Assembly: GCA_039654915.1 (NCBI GenBank)
Contig: CM077593.1
Span: forward strand, 34,256,501 to 34,320,500
Length of the DNA: 64,000 bases
From: Aquilaria yunnanensis
Taxonomy: Eukaryota; Streptophyta; Magnoliopsida; Malvales; Thymelaeaceae
Direction of reading: 5' to 3'
Shown in pieces: positions 45,419 through 58,500 of this stretch. Each line of letters opens with the position of its first letter. Position 1 is the first letter of the stretch. A program made the position numbers and the translations under genes. The notes under the pieces were generated by a model. The model saw only the letters and a program-made list of their open reading frames with translations. It was not told where the DNA came from and did not search any database.

Positions 45419-47834
45419 ATGTCTTCACCTATCTCCATTATGTCTGTCCAAGCCATCCCCAAGAGCTGGCAACCTCTCATGTCTCACCCTTATTGCTCCA
45501 CTTCGGAGAAATTAGAGAAGTGGACAACCAAAATTTTCCTCCCCTCTTATGCCATCACCAGACTACCTCATCCTGGTCATTTTAGTTACATGAACCGTAA
45601 GGACGAGGTTACCGTCTTTCATGCCCAACTGAAGGCCGGACTTCGGTTCCCTCATCCGAAGATGATTTGTGACTTTTGCCAATTTCATGGCATAGCCGTG
45701 AATCAGCTTCCTCCCAACTCATACTGCTGTTTTAATGCCTTCCTCTGTATGTGTGGGGTCTTCGGAATAGAACCCCACTTCATCCTGTTCATGCAGTATT
45801 ACAAGCTCTATCCGGTCCCGAAGGGTGGCTTCTATTTCATGCTACCTCGAGGATCTGGGAGCAAGAAATACATGTTCACCTTCGCCACTAAAGATAGTTG
45901 GCGAGGGTGGCAAAGGAAGTTCTTCTTCCTGAAAGTGGCGGAGGCTTGGTCGCACGTTCTGACTAAGTGGGCTCGGGGAAAGCTGGAGACAGATGTCGTG
46001 GACCCTAAAAAGCTACTAACTCTCAAGTTGGCAGCGAGGTTTGTGGCCTTCGACAGATGTATCCATGCTGTCGCCAACTGGGATGCCAAGGTCCCTTCAC
46101 GCTCGCTCTACCCCTTTCCCATTATGTGGAGACTTATGATCAAAGAGGTCCTTCGGGAGCTGGGGGTAGTTAAGGAGCACAAGACGGACCTCGACATGCC
46201 AGCTCCTGCCATCGACGGGAAAGAGTCCTGGTTGGTGATGCTCATTCGGAAGGAGCTCACTTATGAAGCCTTTTTCGAAAGTAAGTTTCCTTCCAAATTT
46301 TTTAGCATAAGTATCCGTCTGGACTTACACTGATGTTTTCCTTCTTTTTCAGAGATGAGCGATGAGTCAGCTGCCTATTACAAGTCCTTCTTTCTCGGCA
46401 AAGCCGAAAAGGGGGAACAGAAAAAAAAGGGTGCCTCCAAGAGGCGTAAGACATCTGGGAATGGGCCTTCTTCGGGCAAGAAGGCGAAGAAGGATGCCTT
46501 TCCCCCACTCTTGGAAGACGTCGAGGAGGTTGGTGGCGAGCTTAAAGTCCCAACCGTCCTGTCGACCGAGGTGGCCACCAGTGTGGTTCCTCGGAGTCCT
46601 GCCACATCGGCAGATCTTTTGGGTTCTTCGGCAGCGGACCCTTCTACTAAGGAGCTCGAAGGGCACTGAAGAAGTAAGGGCAAACATGTCCCTGCCGAGG
46701 TGGAGGAGGTTAGGGACTCCGACGAGGACGTCGCTGAGGTTGTGCCAGGTTTGTCCCTTAGACACTTTTACTCTTAATCTTGTAGGTATACGACTAAGAG
46801 ACTTTGTCTTAATGAGACTTGTGTTTTAACTTTGCAAGAGAACTGGCGCCCTCATCCTGGATGGTGGACCATGCCCGAAGGCTGGCTCTTCGAGACTCCC
46901 ACATCCCGAGGGACAAGGTTCCGAGGAAGCCTTTCTGGTCTTTCACGGAGGACATGAACTTGTTCTCCGAGTACTGCCAGCAAATGGCTCTCCAAATGGC
47001 GAGGGGCGTACTCACCCAAGCTTCCTTCAAAGCTGTTTCCGAAGAGTACGCCAACGAGGAGACCCTCGCCTCAAAAATTTCCAAGCATGCTGCCCAGGTA
47101 CTTCTTCAGGCCCTTTTTATTTTTTCTCCCCATTTTTCTAAGTATTTGGCTTTCCTTATGCAGATTTGACTAAGTATCTTTTCCTTTTTTTGCAGCTTCT
47201 GGGGTATAGTGGATACCTTCGGGCTTGGGCAGTGAAGCAGTCTTCGGTCCGAGCTTGGGTCGAAGATTGTTTGGAGAAGGCCAAGGTCTTCTGCGCCAAC
47301 TCTGTTGTCAAAAATGCAGAGTTAAGCCGGATAGCCAAGGAGGAGGTTGCCAAACTCCGAAAGGAATTCTTGAAGGGCCACGAAGAGCTCTTGAAGGATT
47401 TTTCCCAAAAGATGTCCGACCTCGGAGCAAAGGTCGTGAATCTAACTTTGGCCAACGAGGCAAATCAAAAGGGAAAAGAGGAAGACTCTGCTCTCCTGTC
47501 GATGGCGCTTGCTGATAACGCCGAGCTTCAAGTTGAGGTCGAGGCTCTGAAGAAGGATACAAAGAATAAGAAGAAGGTGAAGGCGCTAGAGAAGGAGGTT
47601 GCTGATCTTCAAAATGAAGTAAAAGACTTGTCCCTCGAGAAAGACAAGGCCGTTCAGGCAACCAAGGTTGCCTTCCAAGATGACTTCTGTCTGGCTCGTC
47701 ATCAAGTTCTGAAGAAATACCCAGATCATGACCTTTCCTTTCTAGCTGCCCTGGACATTCCCGAGGGGCCTCAGTGGACTTGGTCAAAAATCGAGCTCCT
47801 CAACCTACCATTTTCCCCTCCTCCGGCACTGTAG
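45419..47834 (+). pseudogene. Antisense four-exon gene of element B (PF04195-like, coiled coil), one stop in exon 2
   Basis: Exons 45419-46280, 46353-46748, 46841-47097 and 47196-47834; introns of 72, 92 and 98 bp, all GT-AG. Joined length is 2,154 bases, 718 codons, in frame throughout except one TGA at 46667-46669, one C-to-T step from CGA. Exon boundaries fall at the same codons and phases as in A, although introns differ in length and sequence. Exon 1 has AQLKAGLRFPHPK, NQLPPNSYCCFNAFLCM and WRGWQRKFFFLKV; exon 2 is Lys-rich (KKKGASKRRKTSG, KKAKKDAFPP) then acidic; exon 3 has FWSFTEDMNLFSEYCQQM; exon 4 is a heptad-rich coiled coil ending FCLARHQVLKKYPDHDLSFL. Without a readthrough event the stop would remove the last two exons. 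The likely roles are the same as for A and equally unproven. Confidence 0.78.
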
Positions 47835-48312
47835 GAGGCAGTTAAAGACACAGGAGCTGGAGCCTCCCATGACAGCGGGATCCCTTAGATGTTCTAGGGC
47901 CTTTGCCTTCTTCTTTTTCTTTATAATTTTTCTTTTTGTAACCTTCTCCTTGTAATAAGGCTTTCTTCAATGAATTTTTTCTTTCCTTCAGAATTTGGTT
48001 AAGTCCTTGAGCAGTAATTTTTATTTCCCCGTTATCCCGACCTTTTTCGGTCAAGAGACTTCGGAAAATATGTTTTGCTTGCTTTGCTAGCCGTCTTCGG
48101 AAAAATGTTCACCTTCAACGAATTTCCTTAAGCAAAATTTGGACAACTTTTGATGGACTTACTTCCTGGGAGAATGACCCAATCCACTTCGGAAGGAATA
48201 CGTGACTTTCGCAAGCTTCTTACTTAAGCTTTGTTCGGCGAGAATTTTTTGGTGGAAGAAAATTTTTGTACTTAGAAACTTTTTCTAACTTGTACAATTT
48301 CTTACCAAAATT
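47835..48312. other. Convergent spacer of element B
   Basis: 478 bp between the antisense gene and pol. It holds one diverged copy (48037-48070) of the motif that forms the seven-copy array in A, plus T-rich sequence. Nothing else seen. Confidence 0.5.
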
Positions 48313-51300
48313 CTAAGTATAGAATTTCTTCAAGGCATCCGAGTGCCACGTATTTTTCAATTCTCCACCTTCGGCGTCGCCAAGCTTACAGACTCCATTT
48401 CGGACTTCGTCAAGGACTAAGTAAGGCCCTTCCCAGTTCACTTGAAGTACCCCGTGGGACGGCCTTCGGGGTTCAAATTTGACCTTTTGGAGAATGAGGT
48501 CTCCCTTCCTTATTCCTTTTGGCTTAACGCGCAAGTTCGCGGCTGTGGCCACTCTTTGCTGAAAGGCCTTCCTTCTGAGTTCAGCCACATATTTGTGTTC
48601 ACCAATCAGGTCAAGCTTAATTCTCAACCCGAGGTCATTCCCTCCTTCGCCAAACACTTGTATTCTGACTGATGGCTGTACTACCTCGATAGGGATAATG
48701 GCCTCTATGCCGAAGACGAGCGAAAAAGGTGTCTCACCCGTGGCCCTTCGGGGTGTTGTCCGATAACTCCATAGCACACTAGGAAGTTCTCCTGGCCATT
48801 TTCCCTTTGCTTCCCCCAACCTTTTTTTTAGACCGTCTTTTATGGTTCTGTTGGATACCTCTACTTGTCCGTTGCTCTGGGGATGAGCTACCGGGGCGAA
48901 GTGCATTTTTATTCCGAGGTTGGTGATGAATTCTGGGAATCCCTTGTCTATAAATTAGGGACCATTATCAGCCACTATAACCCTCGGTATGCCAAATCTG
49001 CATATAATTTTCTTCCAGACGAATTTTTGTTTATCCTTTGCCGAAATGGTTGCTAGGGGTTCTGCCTCGACCCATTTAGTGAAATAATCCACTGCCACTA
49101 CGCAGAACTTCACTCCTCCAGGTGCTATCGGGAGTGGCCCGATGAGGTCTATGCCCCAAACTACAAAGGGACAGGGGTAGTCTACCGAGGTTATTAATTC
49201 CGAGGGCAGCCTTTGGATGCTAGCGTGTCTTTGGCAATTGTCAAACCTTTGGACAAACTGCCTTGCGTCCTTTCTTAGGGTGGGCCAAAAGTACCCTTGG
49301 CGGAGTATTACTCCCGCCAAGGCGTCAGTTCCGATGTGGGAACCACAAGCCCCCTCGTGGACTTCTTCGAGAACTATCCTAGCGCCCTCTTCGCTGACAC
49401 ACCTTTGTAGTGGACTCGCATACCCCTGCCGGTATAATTCTTCCCCAATTAGGAAATATCGTCCGGAACGTCTTCGCACTTTTGCCGCTTCGTGAGGATC
49501 ATCGTGGAGCTCCGAGGTTGTAAGATACCTCTTTATAGGATTTTTTTCACCCTTTTTCCGAGGTTGTTATGCTTAGCGTTGCTATGCTCGGGTGGCTCAA
49601 CACTTCAGTGAACCTTTTTGATTTGGCCAAGCTGTTGTCTCAATGAGGTACATTTTCAATATGTACTGTGTCGAACTCCTGGCTGAGCTTTGATATGAAC
49701 TCGTGATATTTTGCCAAAATCGGATCCGTCGTGCTATAGTCCCCTGCCATCTGCCGCACCAGTAGCTGGGAATTACTGTGGGCCTTTAGGTTTCTTACAC
49801 CAATCTTTCTAGCCAGGCATAACCCTGCTATGAGAGCTTCGTATTCTGCCACATTGTTGGTGACGTTAAACCCAAATTTGATGGCTTTCATGACTTCCAA
49901 ACCTTCGGGACTGCGAATAATTACCCCAGCTCCCTGGTGTTCGAAGCCGGAGGCTCCATCTACAAATAGAGTCCATTCTGGCTCACTTTTGCCGAGGTCC
50001 GATTGATCACCTTCGACAACGGGTACTTCAACAATGAAGTCCGCTAGAGCTTGAGCTTTTATTGTTTTCCTCGACTCATAAGTGATATCATACTCGCCGA
50101 GCTCTATGCACCAATTGGAAAGCCTTCCCGAATGGTCTACTCTCTTCATGACATCCCGAAGAGGTAGGTTACTTCGGATAATAATGGGGTGAGCTTGAAA
50201 GTACGGACGCAGTTTTCTGCTTGCCAGCATTAGGGCATAGATAGCTTTTTGTAGTAGGGGATACTTGACCTCAACGCCATGTAGGGACTTGCTCATGTAG
50301 TATACTGGCCATTGTTCTGCCCCCTCTTCCTTCACGAGGACCGAACTCAGTGCCTTTTCCATAACGGCGAAGTATAGTACAAAGGGTTCTCCCTCTCGTG
50401 GTTGCCGAAGAGTGGGTAGACGAGCTAGATAGACTTTGAGCTCGTTCCAAGGATGGTCCTCATTACCGAGGTCAACCCCATTTTTTGCTGCCTTGGTTAA
50501 GACCTTAAAGAATGCTCGGCAGCGATCCCCATATCTGGAAATGAATCTGCTAAGGGATGTTATTCTCCCAGTGAGCCTTTGCACATCCTTTGTTGTAACA
50601 GGAGTTCGGAATTCAAGTAGCGCTTTAACTTTTTCCAGGTTGGCGTCGATACCTCTTTCCGATACCATAAATCTGAGGAACTTGCCTGAGCTTATACCGA
50701 AGACGTATTTTTCGAGATTGAGGAGAATTCCGAAGGCTCTTAGTTGATGGAAAGTTTCCTCCAAATCTGAAATATGACTGCGAGGCAATTTGCTCTTAAC
50801 TATCATGTCGTCAACATAGACTTCCATGTTCCTCCCTATTTGGTCATTGAAGACCTTGTTCATCAGCCTCTGGCAGGTGGCTCCTGCATTTTTAAGCCCG
50901 AAGGGCATTCTGACGTAGCAATATGTACTGACTTCGGTGATGAAGGTGGTTTTCTCCTTATCTTCAAGGTCCATCCTGATTTGATGATACACGCTGAAGG
51001 CGTCGAGGAAGCTCAGGGGTCCATATTCAGCGGTCGAGTCTACCAACTGATCTATTGGCGGGAGAGGATACGAATCCTTAGGGTAAGCATCATTTACATT
51101 TCGGAAGTCGATGCACATTCGAAGCTTGTCGCTTCCTTCTTTTGTGGCGATAACCACATTACTTAGCCATTCGGGGTATTTGACCTCCCTGATTACGCCG
51201 ACATCTATCAAGTGCTGGACTTTGGTTTTAACGAAGTTGTTCTTGTGTGCTGAGAGGCTTCACTTTTTTCGGTGGACAGGCTTTGCTTCTGGGCTTACTT

Positions 51301-53757
51301 TAAGGCTATGCATGTATTTCGGCTAGTAGGCAAACAGATCTTTATTCATTAGTAGGAAAGATACAAGTTTTTCCTTGTCACCTTCGGCCAATTTTTTCCC
51401 TATTCGGGTATTCTAGCCTGGGACAAGCTCTATGCCTTCCGTTTCTATTTTCTAAGAATCTTCTGTTCCTTCTCCTTTTGACACTTCTGCGAGTACGACC
51501 TTCGTTTTCGTAGTCTGCGCGCAGTTTGTCACCGGGGCTTTCCTCGCCTTGACAAACACCTTCCTCACCTCCCCCTGGTTGATAAAGATCTCAGCATCTC
51601 CATCCTTGGTGGCGAAGGTGACAGTTAAGTACTTTACATCCGGGCGGATGTGGACGTTCCCTTGCATTTTCCTCCCAAGAATGGCATTATATGACGAAAG
51701 GACATCTATGACGATGAGCCTTGTCATTATTGAGGCAAACAGCTCGTCTTTGTTGTTTATTGAAGTTCCCCTTAGCATTAGGGGAAGATCAATCCAGCCA
51801 AGGACGGGGAGTTCGGATGGTCCCACTCCAAAAGTAGGAGAAGTGACGGACTTGAGGTCACTCCTTAATTTACCCAAACTCGGTAGTAGGTGTGAGAATA
51901 AGACGTCCGCATTTGAACCATCATCAAGCAGTACTCTCTTGACGTCCCAACTTCCTATCCTTGCAATAACCAGTAAGGGATCATCATGAGGAAATATGAC
52001 GGTGGACCTATCTCCCCGAACAAGCTTTTTGGATGGGTTCCCATACTACATCACCGAAATCTCCCTGCCTTTTCTTTTCCTTTCTGCCGATGGCAGTCTT
52101 GTTGTGATCATTTGTATCACTGCTACCGAGGGCGGTGGACACCTTTTTGGACTTCGGTTTCGGCATCTGTCGAAGTCATACTCCTTGTCATCTCCTTTCC
52201 CCTCATCTTCTCTTCTTCCCTTTGGGGAGGGCATCCGCAGGTAACGTCGGAGTTGACCCTGCTTTATTAGGGATTCTATGTACTTCCTTAGTTGGAAGCA
52301 GTCCTCGGTATCATGCCCGTGGTCCCGATGAAATTGGCAGAACTTCTTTATGTTTTCGGTCATTGGATCTGGGTTCCTTGCCTTTCCATCGCCATGAGGA
52401 TGTTCGTCCTTGTGGTGTTCAAGGGAGTGAAAGCCAATGGCTTTCTTCCCTTAAGCTTCCGAGGTCGTCCCCCTACTTCAATCGGGTAGCGAGTTTGCTG
52501 GCTCGGCCCCTCGGTGCAAATGTGATCAGGTTTTGGGCCTCCCATCCTCAGTTCTTCAGCAGTCATGTGCTGTTTTGGCCCTTTGGTAAAATTCACCGAG
52601 TGTGTCGAGGGGATCGTTGGAGAATTCATAGAACAACTGGGAGTCCCTCCGAAGTCCTCGTGTCATGGCCAGGATACGTATTTCTAGCCTGAAGTCTGGA
52701 ATACTTAAGGCTTCCTAGTTGAACCTTTCGACATAGTCGCGAATGGTTTCTCCATTCTTCTGCGCTATGTCAAACATTTGGACTGGCATCTTTGCCGTTG
52801 GGCGGCTTCCGATGAATTGCTGCGTGAAGGCAATAGACAACTCTTGGAACTCCATGATGGTCACAAGAGCCAGTGAGTTGTACCATGCCGTTGCTGGTCC
52901 AGCAAGGGTGACCTCAAAACATTTGCACAGGGTGGCGTCATCAGCACCCTGCAATACCATGTTGTGCTTGTATTTGGTCAGATAAGCCTGGGGGTCACTT
53001 CGGCCATCGTGGGTCTCCAACCGAGGTACTCAAAAGTCCCTCGGCATGGGTGCTTCGACCACTGCTCGGATGAATGGTGATTCGTCTCCTTTGAAGGTTT
53101 CTAACAACTGAGACCAGGCGGGCTTCCGAGCTACCTGTCTCTCCACTCTTTCTAGCCTCTTTAGGACTTTTTCCATGAGGAGTATGGAACTGGGCTCTTC
53201 TTCCTACTGTCTAGAGGGCTCCGGGAATGGAGACTAACGTCTCCTTTTTGGGGAGTGACTTCGGGGCCGAGGAAATTGTGATTTTTCTTCAGGTGAGGAA
53301 CTCCGTCGGCGAGGAGTTCTGGGTCGTTTTGCCCCCGTTTCTCTCGTAGGTCATGCCCCAAGGGGTATATTTTCCGTCGAGGACTCATCACGCTGATCCC
53401 TGCTTCCCGAACTCTGGTGAGTTGATCGGGACTCTTCTCCCAGCGAGGTACTGGTGAAGAGGGCCCTAATCCCGAAGTTGGTTGTGGCCATCTTTGGTCT
53501 AACTACTGCGTCATTTCAGCCATGACGGAGTGTTGGAACTCACGCAGGAAGCCCATGGTAATAGTCAGAGGACGTTCATCCTCAGGCAAGGAAGTCCCTG
53601 CTGCAGTTTGTTCGGTTGCCGATTGGACCCCTGGCGCGGACGGGGACTTCTGAAGTCCCTTGTCCTTGGAGCGCCGAGTTTCAACGACGGCAACTTGGGG
53701 GTGGGTTCCCACAGACGGTGCCAAATGATGCCCTACAGCATCTTCGTTGCATGACAT
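48313..53757 (-). pseudogene. gag-pol of element B (broken)
   Basis: The start codon (53755-53757) is inside the 5' LTR as in A. Pieces, from the 5' end: gag N-terminus VVETRRSKDKG (53503-53781), gag core DGRSDPQAYLTKY (52715-53020), nucleocapsid CX2HX4HX4C in FCQFHRDHGHDTEDC (52046-52363), protease side (51452-51877), RT with the complete DFRNVNDAYPKDSY segment and YVDD, first RNase H and archaeal-type RNase H (49640-51211), integrase N-terminal zinc part and first Asp (48955-49479), integrase Glu and C-terminus ending in NTWHSDALKKFYT (48313-48906). Breaks include TAA at 48955-48957 (from CAA, the same Gln codon that is TAG in A), TGA at 49640-49642 (from CGA), and several frameshifts in gag. 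Not functional. Confidence 0.9.
53706..53723 (-). other. Primer binding site of element B
   Basis: TGGCACCGTCTGTGGGAA on the minus strand, two bases inside the LTR; it differs from A by one base (CAC for CGC). Confidence 0.8.
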
Positions 53758-54618
53758 GGTGAGACCGGGAGGGACTTCCAATAAGGGAGAACGTCTGAAG
53801 TGGAGATTTCCCAGGAGAATCTACCTGAAACACTCAGAAAGCGGGGGTTAGGAGGTCCACGGAGTCTTTTTCCGGGGAGGAGCCTCCGATGCCCAAGTCA
53901 GCATTTTGGAGGTAGAGAGAAAGTATTGGGGGCCAAAGGTTCTTGCCTGTTTCACGTTGTTTCGGGTGAGGAAAGACACCCCCCCCTCCCGGCTGAGGCC
54001 ATTTCCTTCGTATATAAAGGAGGGTGTGGTCCGTTCAGATTGCGACACGTGTTCGGTTGCATGTAATTTGTACTTTCGGGCGTGGTGGCCTCTAGCCACC
54101 TGCAGGCTCCTCGGGCCATGGGCTAGGGCAAGAATAGCCCTACGTGACAAGACGTAGGCGGTGTTGGCGTGTCAGAGCGCATATGAGGGCAGCGTGTAGC
54201 CTGTGAAGGCGACATGTCAGAGACTCCTTAATTGCTTCTGCCGTACTCCCAAGGTCCCTTCGGTTGAGGTCACCCTTTGGAATAAGGACCCTTCTCCCGA
54301 AGTCGTCTCAGTAGTTCGGGGGTTTCCTTAGCACCCAAGCTCCTCGTTCGGGGGGATTTACTTCTACCGAAGGTGGTCGGTCCTTCTCCCCTGAAGCTGG
54401 CTTGGCCGCTTTCCTAAGGGAGGTGATGTGCTATTTCTCGAGGTCAGTACTGTCATTCCCAGAGGTGCTAGTGGGCCACTGAGGTCGTATGCCCAAGGCG
54501 TCAAACTCCCTCTTTCCCAGGTTGGTACTGGTACTCCTTACAGGTGGCGCTCGATTTCCCGAATGTGGTTCCTGGCCAAAGTTCACAGGTTTACAGGGTG
54601 ATAGCACTTCGGCTATCA
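53726..54618 (-). repeat. 5' LTR of element B
   Basis: 893 bp; TATA box 54011-54018, CACGTG 54046-54051. The outer end is ggctatca (54611-54618), followed by target repeat aaacc at 54619-54623. Confidence 0.95.
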
Positions 54619-54623
54619 AAACC

Positions 54624-55541
54624 AAGACCAAACAATTCGGCCCATGCACTCAAATAATCCAATTGGCTCTATGTGTGCGACCCAATAGGCTCCTATCACA
54701 TTGGCAATGATCATAAATCACATTTATCATCATAAACAATGAGTGGTGTCTAGCAACACATCATTGCTACCCAAGTGACAAGATTGTCGGCGATTCAACT
54801 AAACCTTTATGATCATTATCCGTATATGCCATTGTCCCTTTGTCCAAGGTATCAAGACCAAGCACAAGACATGGAATGTGCCACTCTTGTATAGCCCGAT
54901 CTATGGTTTCTTCATTATCGAGTAGACTAAATTAAACTGATGACATTGATATCGTATATCAACTCATCTGAGCATGACCATGCATTTTCTTAGTCTCACT
55001 CTATTAAGGAGCCTGAAGATATCACTCCCGTTACTTAGGAGGGACAAATCCTACCTTGATCATACAAAACCCTCCGCAAGATATGTGACATACCCAATGA
55101 CCTCCTTCAAGTTCACTCAATTATGAGCAATAAAAGGAAGTATCAAAGTATGTGACTCACATATAGGGAACCTTGATGACCTTAGGTCAAATGACTACAT
55201 ATACATGATCACTATGAGAATCATTTATGACATTCATATAACGATCCATGTAGCATTCTCATGGTAGGTCGGTCCAGTACACAAGTTCTCCAACTTGTAC
55301 CCATATGTAGACCACATATCTTATATTAGTCTCTACATATGCTAGTCTTTATGTATTATTGTAACCCACTCCATGATAATATTATACCAGGGACATTTAA
55401 GAATATCATTATTCTAAGGTTATAATTATGTTTATTATATTATGCAAAAACAAAACAACAAACATAATTACTGGATTAATGCATCAACAAAATATCATGC
55501 CTGAATGTACAAAACATAATCATCCCATGATTGGATTAACA
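54624..55541 (-). repeat. 5' LTR of the copia element, outer part
   Basis: It continues the LTR interrupted at 43795 and aligns with 37185-38103. The terminal bases have lost about a dozen positions relative to the 3' LTR (TGTTAATCC instead of TGTTGTGCCCAAAAGCC). The flank after 55541 resumes element C integrase. Confidence 0.85.
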
Positions 55542-58500
55542 CATTTGCCTATATAATTCTCCTCTAATCAAGAAGTACCTTCCTACCTTTTTCTCACCTT
55601 CATTGCCTCTTGAAGGTCATTGGGTAAGGAGTTAGTAAGTACTTTTTAGCGGATCTTTCCATCCCTTAATTGTAGCTATTACTGGCATGATGGCTATGGT
55701 CAAGGAGTCTAGCACCTCGGCAAAATGTTGGGGTTTGGCTAATGCCTCCATATTTTTTCTTTAAGGTAGCCTCTCAATTTGTATTTTGTCAAATTTTTTA
55801 ATTAGCTTTTTAACGAGGTCAAAATATTTTGTTAACTTTGGCTCTTTGACCTCGTACTCCCCCTTCAATTACCAAACTACCAACTGGGAATCGCTATAAG
55901 CCTTGAACACTTTCATGCCAACCTTCTTTGCTAGCTGTACCCTTGCTATAAAGGCTTTGTATTCGACAATATTTTTGGTGACTTGAAACCTAAATTTTAT
56001 AGACTTTGCAGCTTCCATACCCTCAGGACCTCATAGTACTATGATAGAACCTTGGTGTTCTAACCCTAATGTGCCATCGATGAAAAATGTCCACTCAGGT
56101 TCCTCGTCTTCAGAGACCTCCAAGACTTTGGTATTTTCAAGTAGTTCGGCTAAAAAGTCTGCAAGAGCCTAGACCTTTATTGTTTTTCTTCGCTTATAGA
56201 TGATGTTATATTCTCCCAGTTCTATGCACCATTTTGATAATCACCTTGAATGGTCTACCCTCTTCATGATATCCCGAAGGGTCAAGTTACTCCTTACTAT
56301 GATGGAGTGCCCTCGAAAATAAAGCTAAAGTCTTTTGCTTGCTGTGACTAAGACATAAACTGCCTTTTGCAATATTGGGTATCTTACCTCGGATCTGTGT
56401 AAGGACTTACTGATGCAGTATATTGGCCATTACTTTCCTTCTTCTTCCCTAACAAGGACCCATAGCTTTTTTGCTAATGGCAAGGTAAATTATGAGGGGT
56501 TCTCCTTCCTTGGGTTGCTAAAGTGTCGGTAGATAGGCCACATAACTTTTTAGCTCATCCCAAGCTTTATGACATTCTTCATTCCAAGGGTGCTGTTCGG
56601 CACTATCCCCAACATCATTTTTTGATGCCTTAGTCAATATTTTGAAGAAAGGTTAGCACTGATCTCCATATCTAGATAAGAATATGTTAAGTGCTGTTAT
56701 TCTTCTAGTAAGCCTCTATATGTCTTTGATAGTTATGGGTGTCCTAGATCTGAGTAGGGTCTTGATTTTTTCAAGATTAGCATCTATGCCTCATTTGGAT
56801 ACCGTGAAACTAAGGAATTTGCCGTCTATTACTCCAAAAATGCATTTTTTAGGATTAAGACGAATCTCAAATGTGCGGAGCTACTGGAAGGTTTCTTGCA
56901 AGCCATTTACGCGGTCACTTGTCAATTTAATTTTAACTATCACATCATTAATGTATACTTCCATATTCCTCCATATCTAGGAATTGAACACACTATTCAT
57001 CAGCCTCTAGTATTGGCACCTGCATTTTTTAGATCGAATGGCATTCTTACATAGCAAAATGTTCCTACATCAGTTATGAATGCCGTTTTCTTCTCATCTT
57101 GAGGGTTCATCCAAATTTGGTGATACCAGCTAAACACATTGAAGAAGCTCAACAATCCCTATTCAAGGGTGGAGTCCATCAACCAATCAATCAAAGGCAG
57201 GGGATATGAGTTTTTTGGACATATGTCATTGATGCTTTAGAAGTCAATGTACATTCAGAGCTTATCACTCCCTTCCTTGGTAGCAATGATGATATTGCTG
57301 GACCATTCGGGATATTTTACTTCCCTTATTATCCCTACCTCCAAAAGTCGTTGAATTTCTTTTTTAACAAAGTTGTTCTTGTGTGATTAGATGTTGCACT
57401 TTTTCTATCAAATAGGCTTATCTTTAGGACTCACTTTTAGACTATGTTGGATTATGTCCAAATTTATTCTGGGCATGTCCTTTGGGGAGTAAGTGAATAA
57501 ATCTTTGTTCATTATTAAAAGAGATACAAGCCTATCTTTTTCTTCTTCGGCCAGATGTTTCCCAATTCGGTACTTCAACCATGAACTAGTTCCAAGTTCT
57601 TAGTTTCTATCTTCTTATCATCACACTTTGACAAGAGTTTTTCTTGCTCTAACAAACACTTTCCTCAGCTTAGCCTAGTCAATGAATATTTCTATGTCTC
57701 CCTATTTTGTTTCAAAGGTAACTGTTAAGTATTTTATGTTAGTCCTAAGGTGAAGGTTGCCTTGAGTTTGCCATCCAAGGATGGCATTGTAGGATGAGGG
57801 GACATCTATGACGATGAACCTTGTCATGGTGAAAGTGAAGAGCTTTACCCCTGAGTTGACTGAGGTGCCTTTTCGCATCAATGGCAGGTCTATCCATCCT
57901 ATGACTGCAAGTTATGTAGGCCAACGCTGAATGTGGGTGAAATTGTTGGTTGTAACCCACTTTCGGGAATACCTAAGCTCGGCAACAAATGCACAAATAG
58001 GACACCGAAATTCGGGCCATCATCATAAAGCACCCTTTTAACATCCCAGTTTCCAATTCTGGCTGTGATTAAAAGAGGGTCATCATGTGGAAATTTTACC
58101 ACTGAACTATCCTGTCAAGCAAGCTTGTTTGTGGGTTTGTCGAATTCCATCATGGTAATTTCTCTCACCTTCCTTCTTCTTTAAGTCGAAGGCATACAAG
58201 TGGTGTTTATTTGTATGATCCCGATAGAAGGAGGTGGGTGCTTCATAAGACTTCAGTTCGGACAACATTTTTCAGAGTCATATTCTTCATCTTCACCCTT
58301 TCTCTCATCTTCTCTTTTCTCCTTGGATTTAGGCAAGGGCATTCACAAGTATCACCAAAGTTGCCCCTACTTGATCAAGGATTTGATGTATTTTCTTAAC
58401 TAGAAGTAGCCTTCAGTGTTGTGCCCATGATCTCTGTGAAATTGACAATACTTTTTCATTATTTTCTTGTTATCCAAAGTCATGGGATTTAGGCGTTGGA

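Larger units (their letters stand above)
43796..54618 (-). mobile_element. Element B: complete 10.8-kb Tat-clade retrotransposon
   Basis: Complete in structure: LTRs of 895 and 893 bp, exact target repeat aaacc, primer site, gag-pol on the minus strand, polypurine tract and an antisense gene on the plus strand. LTRs differ at about 61 of 890 positions by hand count (about 7%). It interrupts the 5' LTR of the copia element. Its proteins are close to those of A and E but the LTRs differ enough to be a separate family. Confidence 0.95.
36683..55541 (-). mobile_element. Ty1/copia element nested in the integrase of C (itself split by B)
   Basis: Without the nested B element it is about 8.0 kb: 3' LTR 36683-38103, pol and gag on the minus strand 38104-42245, a leader to 43294, and a 5' LTR in two pieces (43295-43795 and 54624-55541). 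On both sides the interrupted sequence is the same place in C's integrase (ELYRQ to the right, GYSNPLQ to the left). Flanking bases ccctt (36678-36682) and cattt (55542-55546) look like a decayed target repeat. The integrase-before-RT order makes it copia. LTR divergence is about 7% over 205 sampled positions. Confidence 0.9.
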
